From contig JAYODU010000011.1 in the NCBI GenBank assembly GCA_038106445.1, positions 1 through 64,000 of the forward strand: 64,000 bases of DNA, given 5' to 3'. The position numbers and the translations under genes are program-made. Shown here in pieces: positions 1-9,336 of this stretch (within the stretch, counting starts at the first letter, position 1; every line of letters starts with the position of its first letter). The notes beneath the pieces are model-generated. The model made no database searches. It saw only the letters and a program-made list of their open reading frames with translations, and was not told the origin of the DNA. Source of the stretch: Pseudemcibacter sp038106445 (GTDB taxonomy: Bacteria > Pseudomonadota > Alphaproteobacteria > Sphingomonadales > Emcibacteraceae).

Positions 1-69
1 CCAGACCTCATGGAGCACACGGGGGAAAATCGCCCTATGAATCTTTGAGAGAAAAGTTATTATGAATAA

Positions 70-270
70 ATGAGGAGTCCTGCCAGTGAGTATCTATTAC
101 AAAATTTTAAAACAGACAATATGGAATTCAGCGTCCGATTAAAACCCGAAGCAGGACGCAATCTGTACGAAGGTATTAAAATTCCATCCGGTGTCCTTAC
201 GGTCAGAAATAAAGATCAAAGTCAAAATATTATTGCTGTATCAGGACTGCTTGGTTGTAATTTGAGTTAA
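70..270 (+). CDS. small hypothetical protein (doubtful)
   Basis: An open frame of 66 codons opens directly after an in-frame TAA, with no convincing ribosome binding site. A second ATG at 121 would give 49 residues. The predicted product is soluble, with no membrane segment, signal peptide or motif I recognise. Nothing upstream in the window shows what it belongs to, and bases 271-383 hold no gene. It could be a real small protein, the remnant of a larger gene, or chance. Confidence 0.2.
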   Translation: MRSPASEYLLQNFKTDNMEFSVRLKPEAGRNLYEGIKIPSGVLTVRNKDQSQNIIAVSGLLGCNLS

Positions 271-383
271 GAAGTATCGAATATATAAGTAAGACTATCA
301 GGAAAATATTATAACTATTAGAAAAGAATTGTATCATTTTTATCTTTTCAGATGATCGGTAAATTGCGCATGAAAAAAATGAT

Positions 384-2291
384 TTAATCTGATCCTGTTC
401 CTTGCTGCTTAAGTATATAATCGTCAGGTACTATTCTGAGGGCCAATAAATCACTTTCCGAGCGAATGATTAACGAATGATCACAACGGACACAAACCCC
501 GGAATCATAACCATCAACCGAGAAAGAGCATACCTGAACGCGAAGTCCATCGATGTCGGGTAATTTGAAAAGCTTCTGATATATCTGGTCCCTGGCTTCA
601 AATTTTCCTCCTGTTTCTGCTAAAACCTTATCGCTTTTATCGATCAGGGAAATATTATTTCCTGCTCTTCCGACTATAGGTTTTGTAACATATCCTGCTC
701 TGGATAAGCTTTCAGTCAGTTCAAAATGTGTTTCAAGAAGATAGGGGTGATTAGGAAAAAGCATCCATAAAACAGGTAAAATTGCCTTATTACTAGGAAT
801 TAAGGTCCAAAGCGGTTCAAACACCATTACGTCTGTTCGCAAAAGGATATCGATTAACCGGGGCGGATGATTACGAATTTCCATACTATTATTGTTTAAA
901 AGAAATTCTTCTTCATCGATCACTTCATTGCGTAACTGATCCAGAGCCGTTTCCCATGCCCAGGTTTTCCAAACCCACATTATTCGCTCCCCTTCAGGAT
1001 CAATTACAAAGCCTTCATTATCCCACCGAAGATCCTTTAAGCCGGTGATGACTTTGCATTTAATCCCGGCTCCTTCGATCGCCGTTTTCATATAAAGGGC
1101 GTGGTAACTTTCTTCCGGGTCTTCATCCTGTAAAATATGTAGTACTCCATTAACATGACTTTTTTCCCATGCTTCAATAAGGGATTGGGAAAGCCTTGCA
1201 CCTGCATCACGGCCTTCTTTTACATTGCAGGCTTTGGCCCATTTGCCCTGTACCAGGCCACATTCCATGTAACACGAAGCGGAATCAGCATTATATTCGT
1301 ATACCTTGAGCCCTTTTTCAGACAGTGCAAAATCAAATCGCCCGGTAATATTATGTGTTTTCCTGTTTTGCCAGCTTTGTTGTATGCGCGGAATTAGTGC
1401 TGCGGGCAGATTAAACTTCTCAAGTATTTCTTCATGTTCCAGTACATAATCCGTTGCACGCATGAACATGGCATTAAGCTCATTGGTAGCACGTTTGACT
1501 TCCTTACGGGCCGTTTCTCCCATTAAAAAATAACGTTCCTTGTCATCATCAGATGTCGCCAACCTATGTCCATGCATAGATTGAACAAACGCCGCTTGGT
1601 CCGGCTTTCTGATATCCAGCCATTCATCAGGTTGTTTCACGGCACGCTTTGAGACCATATTAAAAATTGCCGGGTCAGGGTCTATGATTATTTCTGCATA
1701 GGCTAGATTATCTGTCTGCATTACCCAGCCTAATATGCTGCCGTCATCGAACGTACAACTGACAAACACACTGCCGTCCGGGTCAATACGCAAAGGAAGT
1801 TCCCGTGACCATGTTGTCTCATCCGTCCACCTTACATGATCTACATTCTGCTCAATAATCCTTACGGCACTTTTTGTTACCTCAGTAACAATGGCGACAT
1901 GACCTGTAATTTCAAATTCGCCTCCTTCGTTCCAGATCATAAGTGCTCCGGGTTCCGGGAGCCTTTTGGACCCATTTCGGAAAGAATAAAGTGGTAATGT
2001 ATTGCCATTGGAAACTTTTTTTACTTCACGAAGATTAAAGATGTCATATGCCATGGAAATATCATCAAAGACATAGCCATGGTTGATATACATCCATCGC
2101 CGGGCGAGTTCCACACATTGCCATTTATAGCCCATAAATACGCCGTCAACATAGCTTTTGAAAGAACGACGGTCCGGCATTTCATCTTTATTTACAGTAT
2201 CATAGTCCGATGAAAAAACAGGAACATTACCTTTTCCGTACCCTAAAACGGCACCAAAAGGCTCTGGAGTAGGCTTAAGTTTATTTGTCAT
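384..2291 (-). CDS. gss: bifunctional glutathionylspermidine synthetase/amidase
   Basis: Predicted to make and hydrolyse the glutathione-spermidine conjugate, a thiol-redox and polyamine storage compound, in the cytosol. Residues ~40-200 form the CHAP/NlpC-type amidase domain; Cys59 lies in a KWQCVELARR motif at the same position as the catalytic Cys59 of E. coli Gss, and His in a GHVAIV motif is the likely partner. Residues ~230-630 are the ATP-grasp synthetase domain (for example FDFALSEKGLKVYEYN and KPIVGRAGNNISL). Length 635 against about 619 in E. coli. It lies 156 bp beyond the end of the amino-sugar operon on the same strand and is probably independent. The intervening leader carries a small 7-bp hairpin (2329-2347). 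Both catalytic halves appear intact. Confidence 0.95.
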   Translation of the reverse strand: MTNKLKPTPEPFGAVLGYGKGNVPVFSSDYDTVNKDEMPDRRSFKSYVDGVFMGYKWQCVELARRWMYINHGYVFDDISMAYDIFNLREVKKVSNGNTLPLYSFRNGSKRLPEPGALMIWNEGGEFEITGHVAIVTEVTKSAVRIIEQNVDHVRWTDETTWSRELPLRIDPDGSVFVSCTFDDGSILGWVMQTDNLAYAEIIIDPDPAIFNMVSKRAVKQPDEWLDIRKPDQAAFVQSMHGHRLATSDDDKERYFLMGETARKEVKRATNELNAMFMRATDYVLEHEEILEKFNLPAALIPRIQQSWQNRKTHNITGRFDFALSEKGLKVYEYNADSASCYMECGLVQGKWAKACNVKEGRDAGARLSQSLIEAWEKSHVNGVLHILQDEDPEESYHALYMKTAIEGAGIKCKVITGLKDLRWDNEGFVIDPEGERIMWVWKTWAWETALDQLRNEVIDEEEFLLNNNSMEIRNHPPRLIDILLRTDVMVFEPLWTLIPSNKAILPVLWMLFPNHPYLLETHFELTESLSRAGYVTKPIVGRAGNNISLIDKSDKVLAETGGKFEARDQIYQKLFKLPDIDGLRVQVCSFSVDGYDSGVCVRCDHSLIIRSESDLLALRIVPDDYILKQQGTGSD

Positions 2292-2447
2292 AAATTAAAT
2301 TCTCGACTGTAAAAGGGAGTGGCTATTTACCCATTGCGTGAATGGGTCAAAGTGGCGAACTTTAATCCGTCTTCATTATATCATATCGGGCGTTGCTAAC
2401 TATATATTTTTTAGGGGGGTTTATTTAATTTTGATAACGGCGTTTAG

Positions 2448-3755
2448 TTACCAGTTGCGCATTTTATATCCTTTGGTGGCATAGTATAAAACAAACAGGT
2501 AACAAGGTATGCCGATCCAGTATGAATTCTGAAGGTCATTTGTAATATCGGCAAGTTTACCAAAAGCCAAAGGTATTAATGCGCCGCCGGATATGCTCAT
2601 AATGAGCAGTGCGGAACCAAGATGGGTAAACCGGCCAAGACCACTTAGTGCGAGAGGCCATATTGCCGGCCAGACAAGGGCATTAGACGTTCCCAACGCC
2701 GCAACAAAGAATATTGGGTCAGGAACAATTGGGATACCTGTCCAACCCCAAATAAATTCACTTATACTGCTTGAATTTTCCGAACTGAATGAAATACCGA
2801 TTATGCATAGGCAGCCGGTAATGGCTGAATAGCAAAGTGCCTGCGGTTGAGATACATATCTTGGAATAGTAAGTATACCGAGGAAATACCCGATAAGCAT
2901 GAATACCATCGTATATGATGTTAAAGTCGCAAAATGTGGCAGGTTCAGCCGTGCACCATATAAACCAATGGTATCACCCGCGATGACTTCAATGCCGATA
3001 TAAAGAAAAAGAGCGATCGTACCGAGTATTATTTGCGGATAATCTAAAATGCTTTTGGTTTCTTGCTCCTCTTCCTGTGAGTGATCGGTTTCCGTAATTG
3101 TCGGTAATTTTGAAAAATAAACTAGCCCGATAAGAAATATCAGCACGCTAGCCATATAAATGTACGGTAATATAAGTCTTTCAGATAGTGTCGCAATTTC
3201 TGCCTCACTCAGTTCGTGTGATGTAAGATCCGAAACATTGCCTATATCTGATAAAATAAGGGCGGCAAACACAAGCGGCACGACCGCACCGGCAAATTTG
3301 TTAATGAATCCCATTATTGAAATGCGCATGGCAGCACTTCGCATCGGACCGATAAAAACAACATATGGATTGGATGCTGACTGAAGAATGGTTAATCCGG
3401 CACCAAGTACAAAAAGTGCTATCAGGAACAGAAAGTAGTTTGCTGATAAGGCTGCGGGGATGAACAGCAATGAACCCCCCGCCATAATCGCGAGCCCGAT
3501 GACGATGCCGTTTCTATATCCGGTTTTCTTTAATATTGCGGCCATGGGCAGGGCCATCACCGTATATGAAATATAAAATGCGAATGTAACGAACAGAGCT
3601 TGGAAATCACTTAAGTTACAAATTATTTTCAGAAAGGGGATTAAAGAGCCATTAAGCCATGTGACAAATCCGAAAATAAAAAACAGGAACCCGATTATCG
3701 TCATTGGGATAAAGGAACTTGCATAATCCGGCTTGGGCATGTTTTCGGTTTTCAT
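2448..3755 (-). CDS. FucP-type MFS sugar permease, likely N-acetylhexosamine importer
   Basis: Proton-coupled sugar uptake across the inner membrane is the expected role. The 435-residue protein has about 12 hydrophobic helices and the fucose/glucose-galactose (GGP) family look: an N-terminal FFIFGFVTWLNGSLIPF stretch, and SASNPYVVFIG near residue 130. It starts 3 bp after the stop of the deacetylase gene and is the last gene of a six-gene minus-strand operon for amino-sugar breakdown, so the substrate is probably GalNAc or GlcNAc. Proteobacterial NagP and AgaP permeases belong to this family. Substrate choice cannot be read from sequence alone. Confidence 0.85.
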   Translation of the reverse strand: MKTENMPKPDYASSFIPMTIIGFLFFIFGFVTWLNGSLIPFLKIICNLSDFQALFVTFAFYISYTVMALPMAAILKKTGYRNGIVIGLAIMAGGSLLFIPAALSANYFLFLIALFVLGAGLTILQSASNPYVVFIGPMRSAAMRISIMGFINKFAGAVVPLVFAALILSDIGNVSDLTSHELSEAEIATLSERLILPYIYMASVLIFLIGLVYFSKLPTITETDHSQEEEQETKSILDYPQIILGTIALFLYIGIEVIAGDTIGLYGARLNLPHFATLTSYTMVFMLIGYFLGILTIPRYVSQPQALCYSAITGCLCIIGISFSSENSSSISEFIWGWTGIPIVPDPIFFVAALGTSNALVWPAIWPLALSGLGRFTHLGSALLIMSISGGALIPLAFGKLADITNDLQNSYWIGIPCYLFVLYYATKGYKMRNW

Positions 3756-3758
3756 CTT

Positions 3759-4934
3759 TTAACTCTTTAATTTAGAAGCATTATTTTTTGAATAGACAAT
3801 TTCCCCTTCGATGATGGTCATCAGCACTTCACCATTGTCACCCACTACACATAAATCAGCATCCTTGCTTTCTTTTATGCTTCCTTTGGTGTCTTCAATA
3901 TTCAGAAAAAGTGCAGGGGATAGACTTGCCATGTGAACTGCATCACGTAATTCAATATTGGCCATTTTCGCCATATTGACTACTGCTTTTTCAAGTGTCA
4001 GGGTACTTCCTGCCAATGAACCTTCTTTTGTTCTGGCAATCCCACTTTTTACATCCACTTGTAATTCGCCGAGTGTGTATTCCCCATCAGGCATGCCTCC
4101 GGCGTTAATACAGTCGCTGATTAAATTAATTTTACCTGCTGATTTTAATCTGGAAATCAATTCGAGTATCGCCGGATGTAAATGGACACCGTCGGCGATC
4201 ACTTCCACACTGCAATCTTTAATCAAAACGGCGCCGGTGCATCCCGGTTCGCGGTGATGAATGCCACGCATTCCGTTAAAAACATGGACGCCACCACAGG
4301 CCCCAGCGTCAAGCGCGTCTAATGTTTCCTGAAAAGTGGCATTTGTATGCCCGAGCATAACTTTCACATTGCGATTGGTAATATGTCGGGTGACTTTCAC
4401 GGCATTTTCTTTTTCAGGGGCTAGGGCAATTACTTTTAGCGCACCTTGAGCCGCGTCGATCATCTCATCAACCCTTTCAATGGTAAGTTCCAAGAAATAA
4501 TTTTCGTCATGCGCGCCTTTGTGATCTTTGGTAAAAAACAGCCCTTCGCTATATCCGCCCAGTACGGCAGCGCCAGGCATCTTTGAGCGTGCGGCCTGTC
4601 CTATTGCGTTTAACGCTCTGATGGTTTTGTCCCATGAACTGGTAACTGTGGTTGCCAGAAAACCTGTGACACCATGCTTTACAAGGGAAGATGATATTGT
4701 ATTTAGCGCGTTAATATCACCATCCATTACATCACATCCATCCCGACCGTGAATGTGAAGATCTATCAAACCCGGTAAAATAGTCGCGCCCGGAAGGTTA
4801 AAATTCAGAATATTTTCTTTTGGTTTGTTGACTATTTTAGTGATTTTGCCATGCTCAATTAATAATGAGCAGTTATCATAATTATCGCCTTCACCGATGA
4901 TTGTGCTTGCGCTGATGTAATAGGGTTCATGCAT
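3759..4934 (-). CDS. nagA: N-acetylhexosamine-6-phosphate deacetylase (NagA/AgaA)
   Basis: Removes acetate from N-acetylglucosamine- or N-acetylgalactosamine-6-phosphate in the cytosol. The amidohydrolase fold shows the metal motif LPGLIDLHIHG (His60, His62), a metal-ligand Glu in LAPEKEN (Glu174), His196 in MLGHTNAT, and a VHVFNGMR...HHREPG block. 391 residues is normal for the family. The ATG overlaps the stop of agaS by 8 bp, indicating translational coupling. Beside agaS and agaZ it most likely acts on GalNAc-6-phosphate as AgaA, but NagA and AgaA cannot be told apart by motif. Confidence 0.93.
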   Translation of the reverse strand: MHEPYYISASTIIGEGDNYDNCSLLIEHGKITKIVNKPKENILNFNLPGATILPGLIDLHIHGRDGCDVMDGDINALNTISSSLVKHGVTGFLATTVTSSWDKTIRALNAIGQAARSKMPGAAVLGGYSEGLFFTKDHKGAHDENYFLELTIERVDEMIDAAQGALKVIALAPEKENAVKVTRHITNRNVKVMLGHTNATFQETLDALDAGACGGVHVFNGMRGIHHREPGCTGAVLIKDCSVEVIADGVHLHPAILELISRLKSAGKINLISDCINAGGMPDGEYTLGELQVDVKSGIARTKEGSLAGSTLTLEKAVVNMAKMANIELRDAVHMASLSPALFLNIEDTKGSIKESKDADLCVVGDNGEVLMTIIEGEIVYSKNNASKLKS

Positions 4935-6069
4935 TCTGTTTTCCTTGTTCGTAAAAAGGATATATTTTTACCCCTTGTACGACCCTGTTTGCTTCACCGG
5001 TGGGGCAGGGGTTGTCCGGGGTATGATTAAGACAAAGTGATTTGTTAAAGGCAAGTATTTGGCAGAATAGAATATAGGGCAGTGTCAGCCATAAATCGTC
5101 AGTATCTGTTTCTGAACATTTCAGAAATTGCATAAGGTCGATAATTTGATCTGTTTTTTTGTCGGCCAAAATTTCAGCTATCAGATCTTTATCATATTTT
5201 TGGCTGTATTCATTGCTGCTTCTTAAAATCACTATCAGTGTATTATTATTTATGATCAGCTTTGGACCATGCCTAAAGCCAAGCGGACTTTCAAAATAAC
5301 AGTCAATATCACCATTATTAAGTTCCAGCATTTTAAGGGCGGCTTCACGGGCAATACCCAACAGACCTCCTTTTCCCAAAAACACAACCCTATTAAATTG
5401 CTTATGGCTTATTAAGTTAATTTTTTTCAGATAATCAGCGGATAATATTTTTTCAGAAAGTGAAATGGATTTTGAATATATATCTTTTTCAAGTTTAAAA
5501 ACACAGGAAGTCGTAAGCAACATGGATGTAAAACTGCTGGTCATTGCAAAACTTTTATCATTAGTTTCTTCGGGCATAAGCAGCACATACCGATTGCCAC
5601 GGCTATTATCCATATGGGCCAGTTCACCGTCTTTGTTGCATGTGATAATCAGATGAAAAACATTTTTTACCAGTTGATCGCATAATTTGCATGTGGCGAC
5701 ACTTTCAGGACTATTTCCCGATCTAGCATAGGAAATGATCAGTGTTGTGCGCTCTTTGAATAAATATTCGTCCGGTGCTGCAACGATATTGGTTGTGCTG
5801 ATAGCTTCAACCGGTTTTGACAGTTTTTTGGATAAATAGGGGGCTATGCTTTCACCTATATAAGCCGATGTACCGGCACCGGTCAGGATAATGCGGCAGT
5901 GGGGATCCGAAAGTGGTTTTGAAAGCCATTCATCAATCTCATTTCTTTTCTCTGAGATACATTTTTCCAGCTTTTTCCAGACGACAGGCTGCTGTGCGAT
6001 TTCATAAGCGGTCCAATAGGCATTCTTGGCTTTTAAATCTGTCTCCGGATATCCTAAAATCGTATTCAT
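4927..6069 (-). CDS. agaS: AgaS-type SIS-domain galactosamine-6-phosphate deaminase/isomerase
   Basis: Converts the deacetylated amino-sugar phosphate to a ketose phosphate and ammonia. Two SIS domains are visible: LTGAGTSAYIGESIAP (residues ~63-78) with ISYARSGNSPESVA (~112-125), and VFLGKGGLLGIAREAALKMLEL (~230-250) with ESPLGFRHGPK (~260-270). The C-terminal TGEANRVVQGVKIYP matches the AgaS ending. 380 residues fits AgaS. It overlaps kbaZ by an ATGA and nagA by 8 bp. Finding AgaS rather than NagB is the main reason to assign the operon to GalNAc/galactosamine. Confidence 0.92.
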   Translation of the reverse strand: MNTILGYPETDLKAKNAYWTAYEIAQQPVVWKKLEKCISEKRNEIDEWLSKPLSDPHCRIILTGAGTSAYIGESIAPYLSKKLSKPVEAISTTNIVAAPDEYLFKERTTLIISYARSGNSPESVATCKLCDQLVKNVFHLIITCNKDGELAHMDNSRGNRYVLLMPEETNDKSFAMTSSFTSMLLTTSCVFKLEKDIYSKSISLSEKILSADYLKKINLISHKQFNRVVFLGKGGLLGIAREAALKMLELNNGDIDCYFESPLGFRHGPKLIINNNTLIVILRSSNEYSQKYDKDLIAEILADKKTDQIIDLMQFLKCSETDTDDLWLTLPYILFCQILAFNKSLCLNHTPDNPCPTGEANRVVQGVKIYPFYEQGKQNA

Positions 6070-7355
6070 TTTATAGTTTCTCCATTACAGGCGGCAGCGT
6101 AACTTTTTAAAACCGACTTGATTTTCGCTTTTACCAGCTCTTCGGGGTTATTTTGAAGTTTTCCTAACATAATTTCTCCGTATTGCTCTGGAAAAAACTG
6201 GCTGATAAGGGGCAGTGGGATTGTATCTTTGGATAGATTTGTTAGTAATAATCTAACCGCTTTTGCAACTTCCGGATTTGTCCAGTAATAGCGAATCCGG
6301 TCACTGTAACTGAAATGCCGTAAGAATTTCTTTTCATCTTCCGAACCGGTATAAAAAGAGTCCCAGTATTTAGGCACACCTGTCATTTCGGCTTCACATG
6401 TTTCATAAAGGTTGGAACATTCTTTTTCATCAAATAAATACGTTTCGATATGGCTAAGAGCATAGAGTGCTTCTCTCATGGCAAAGGTGAGTTGCGGCCC
6501 CACTTTCAGAATTGCAAAATGATCCTGCACCAATAATTTATAATTTTCAGGGTTCTGATAATCCGTGGAATGTGCCTCAAATACAATATTTTCCAACTTA
6601 TTGATAAGGGCTTTTAATTGACTGGCTTTGTGCGGGACATACTGCACGATTGAAGTATGGCTGAATTCCACACCGGGTTGAACGACCAGCCCCAAGACGC
6701 GTTCCCACACATCGGCTAAGCCATGTTCAATAAATGATTGCTTATGTATATTAAGTGTTTTTAGCGCGTGATCCGGGTTTGTTGTTTCAAGCTCTGAAAG
6801 TTCTTCGTTCTTCCCGCCGGGTGGAGGAACCTCCGTGCCGATGATATATAAAATATCACTTGAACCAAAAAGGCGCTTTGTTTCCTTTTCGGCGATAAGG
6901 CAAAGCCTTGCGGCACGTTCGGCGATAATTTCATCGCTTAAGGGGGCAACATCGTCTGCGCATTCCATACTGCAATCAAGGTGAATTTTTTTAAATCCGG
7001 CGGCGACATATTCCTTTATTAAATCATCCGCTTTTTTCATTGCGTCCAATGCATTTTCATTCTTCCAGCAAACAGGGCCCAGATGATCCCCGCCCAGAAT
7101 GATATTATCGATTGGAAAATTTTTACTGATCGCCAAATCCGTCACAAATTTATAAAAATCAGCGGCTCTCATCCCGGTATAACCACCGAACTGGTTAACC
7201 TGATTTGCAGTTGCTTCAATAAGAAGGGGTGAATTATTTGAAAGTGCTAACTCAAAAGCCGCTTCGATAACCAAAGGATGAGCCGAGCAGATAGAATATA
7301 TGCCTCTTGAATTACCATTTCGGTTTTGATCAATAATTTTTTTTAAAAGTTCCAA
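6066..7355 (-). CDS. kbaZ: tagatose-bisphosphate aldolase non-catalytic subunit family (KbaZ/AgaZ/GatZ)
   Basis: Close to E. coli KbaZ throughout: GIYSICSAHPLVIEAAF near the N terminus, EATANQVNQFGGYTGM, LGGDHLGP, KIHLDCSM, VIGTEVPPPGG, VQPGVEFSHT, FEAHSTDYQ, HFAILKVGPQLTFA and RYYWTNPEV. The family stabilises or activates the class II aldolase KbaY/GatY that cleaves tagatose-1,6-bisphosphate. No KbaY/GatY homologue and no tagatose-6-phosphate kinase lie in this window, so either they are encoded elsewhere or this protein acts alone. 429 residues is standard. It follows the kinase gene by 20 bp and overlaps agaS by 4. Confidence 0.93.
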   Translation of the reverse strand: MELLKKIIDQNRNGNSRGIYSICSAHPLVIEAAFELALSNNSPLLIEATANQVNQFGGYTGMRAADFYKFVTDLAISKNFPIDNIILGGDHLGPVCWKNENALDAMKKADDLIKEYVAAGFKKIHLDCSMECADDVAPLSDEIIAERAARLCLIAEKETKRLFGSSDILYIIGTEVPPPGGKNEELSELETTNPDHALKTLNIHKQSFIEHGLADVWERVLGLVVQPGVEFSHTSIVQYVPHKASQLKALINKLENIVFEAHSTDYQNPENYKLLVQDHFAILKVGPQLTFAMREALYALSHIETYLFDEKECSNLYETCEAEMTGVPKYWDSFYTGSEDEKKFLRHFSYSDRIRYYWTNPEVAKAVRLLLTNLSKDTIPLPLISQFFPEQYGEIMLGKLQNNPEELVKAKIKSVLKSYAAACNGETIK

Positions 7356-7375
7356 AATAATCTCTTTTTATAATT

Positions 7376-8347
7376 TTATGATCCGCAATCTAATTCTTGT
7401 TTTTCTATAATGGATAACGTTTTCTCATCAAACGGCTGTCCTGATAATTTTGCGGCATATAATGCGGCACCAACCATTGGCGAAAAACGTGGTTTAACAA
7501 TTTCATATTCTGACTCTAATGCATTCTTAATAGGGTTTAAAATAAGATCACCAGCTTTAAAAACGCCACCGGAATAGGAGTATTTAACCCGCATTGTTGC
7601 GGGAAATGCCAGCTTTCGCCTTGTGGCATCAATGATCTGCGCCAGTTCATATCCGGCATGATTAAAAATGCTGATCACATGATCATCACCTTCATGTGCA
7701 GCATCAGACATTAGTCTGGATAAGGAAGCTATTTTACTGCGGTTTCCGTCCCAGTCATCCAGAATTATGCCGGGTAAATCAAGGTCGGCTTTCAGGGATA
7801 ATCGTGTTCTTAAAATTTCATAAAGTGGCCCTTTCTCAAGGCGTCCGTCACTCATTTTAGTGAACAGATTAAGACCGTCACAGGCAATTTTATAGGCAGA
7901 CCCTTCATCACCAAAAAGTTCGCCCCAGCCACCAACCCGTGCCCATTTGCCCTTATATTCACCGTAACTGATTGATCCGGTTCCGGCCACAATGTTAATA
8001 CCATCAGCACAGGAAAGTGAGCCGGCCCAGCCGCAGATTGTATCATTTCTGCATGAATAGGTATCTTTTTGGAAAATGGATGAAGGTATATCAGCTAAAA
8101 CGGCTTCCATTTTTTTATCTTCGCCAAAGGATGGCAAACCAAAAAAAGCATATTTAATATCGGATGTTTGCAGATCGCTTTTATCAAGCAAGACTTTAAT
8201 CCCGTTTTCCAGAACCTGCCGGGTATTTTCTATACCAATTGCAAGGTAGGAACAGGTTCCTTCAATATGCCGGGCTTTAATAGTGCCGCTTTGATCAATA
8301 ATGATAAAGGCTGTTTTTGTTCCGCCACCATCAACACCAATAAACAT
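7376..8347 (-). CDS. BadF/BadG-type N-acetylhexosamine kinase
   Basis: Probably phosphorylates the imported N-acetyl amino sugar at C6 with ATP. The actin-like ASKHA ATPase fold is clear: MFIGVDGGGTKT (phosphate 1), INIVAGTGSISYG (phosphate 2), ARVGGWGELFGDEGSAY, and a C-terminal YSGGVFKAG adenosine motif. 323 residues. The same family includes eukaryotic GlcNAc kinase and proteobacterial NagK/AgaK. It sits 2 bp after the DMT permease gene, second in the operon. The upstream kinase and the FucP-type permease imply import of free sugar followed by phosphorylation rather than a PTS. Confidence 0.88.
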   Translation of the reverse strand: MFIGVDGGGTKTAFIIIDQSGTIKARHIEGTCSYLAIGIENTRQVLENGIKVLLDKSDLQTSDIKYAFFGLPSFGEDKKMEAVLADIPSSIFQKDTYSCRNDTICGWAGSLSCADGINIVAGTGSISYGEYKGKWARVGGWGELFGDEGSAYKIACDGLNLFTKMSDGRLEKGPLYEILRTRLSLKADLDLPGIILDDWDGNRSKIASLSRLMSDAAHEGDDHVISIFNHAGYELAQIIDATRRKLAFPATMRVKYSYSGGVFKAGDLILNPIKNALESEYEIVKPRFSPMVGAALYAAKLSGQPFDEKTLSIIEKQELDCGS

Positions 8348-8349
8348 AC

Positions 8350-9249
8350 TTATACTTCTTCCGCTTTTTTAGGATTTGAATCGGATTCAATGGCCAGCAG
8401 GATTGCGGCAATAATAGCTAAAATAATTGCTGCTAACCTGTATGAACCCGGAATTTCACCAAGCAGCAGCATTGCAATGATCGCGGTCATAAGTGGCGCG
8501 CTGGCATTTGCCATTGGTGAAACAACAATAGCCTTACCGTAACGAAATGCATATATAAGACACAGCACACCGACTGCATTAAGACTTTGAATAGCAAATG
8601 CAAGATATGGACCATCCAGTCCCCAATTAATCGGAACTGAAAAATCAGTTAGGAAAACTGCAATCGGAATGAGCAATAACCCGGTGACGGTCATGTAAAA
8701 AAAGATGCTTTCCGCATGCATTGTATTATTGGATAGTTTCATGAAAAAAGCCTGCACCGCCCATGCAGCCATTACCAAAAGTGATAAAATGAACCATGAT
8801 ATTCCGTAATCTGTTAAACCTTCCGGGCCGGCATAATCAAACAGCGGGATTGCGATCAGGGCAACAATAATACCAATACCACCCAACAGGGTGGCACGTT
8901 CTTTTAAAAATAAAAATGATAAAATAATAGTCAGGATGGGTGATAATGAAATGACGGGAAAAATCAAATATGCCGGTCCCAACGTTACAGCATGAAATAA
9001 GATAAGTTGCCCGCCGGCACCAAGAAAACCTATTACTGAGCCATAAAAAATGGACTTTTGATCATACTGCAGTTGCCAGTTTATACGTTTCAAAGCAAAA
9101 ATGGCAGGCGGGATCATAGTGAACGCCCAGACACAGTATCCAAGCGTTTCGGGAAAGCCGTTTTCTGTGGGTAAACTGATAAAAGCGCCCCATATTCCCC
9201 AAAACACTGTTGTCGTGATTGCATAGGCAAGCCAAAGTCTGTTTTTCAT
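8350..9249 (-). CDS. EamA/DMT family permease
   Basis: Ten hydrophobic helices in two EamA repeats (residues ~5-140 and ~150-290) identify a drug/metabolite transporter of about 299 residues. Two ATGs are adjacent; the second, at 9249, has AAGGGG at a better 5-nt spacing and is used here. First gene of the amino-sugar operon, so it may move the amino sugar, an oligosaccharide fragment or an end product. A second permease of different type closes the operon. The helix arrangement recalls GRP/RhaT-like sugar transporters, but no substrate motif is certain. Confidence 0.8.
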   Translation of the reverse strand: MKNRLWLAYAITTTVFWGIWGAFISLPTENGFPETLGYCVWAFTMIPPAIFALKRINWQLQYDQKSIFYGSVIGFLGAGGQLILFHAVTLGPAYLIFPVISLSPILTIILSFLFLKERATLLGGIGIIVALIAIPLFDYAGPEGLTDYGISWFILSLLVMAAWAVQAFFMKLSNNTMHAESIFFYMTVTGLLLIPIAVFLTDFSVPINWGLDGPYLAFAIQSLNAVGVLCLIYAFRYGKAIVVSPMANASAPLMTAIIAMLLLGEIPGSYRLAAIILAIIAAILLAIESDSNPKKAEEV

Positions 9250-9336
9250 CATATCCCCTTGTTATATAAAAGCTTACAGCAATTGATTTTTGTGGTCAAA
9301 ACGAAATACAAATCAGTTCTTAATAAAATCTGGAAC

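Noticed and set aside
2292..2447. Terminator between the amino-sugar operon and gss
   Set aside because: ACCCATT/AATGGGT gives a 7-bp stem with a 5-nt loop, but no T-run follows on the minus strand, so it is mentioned only under gss.
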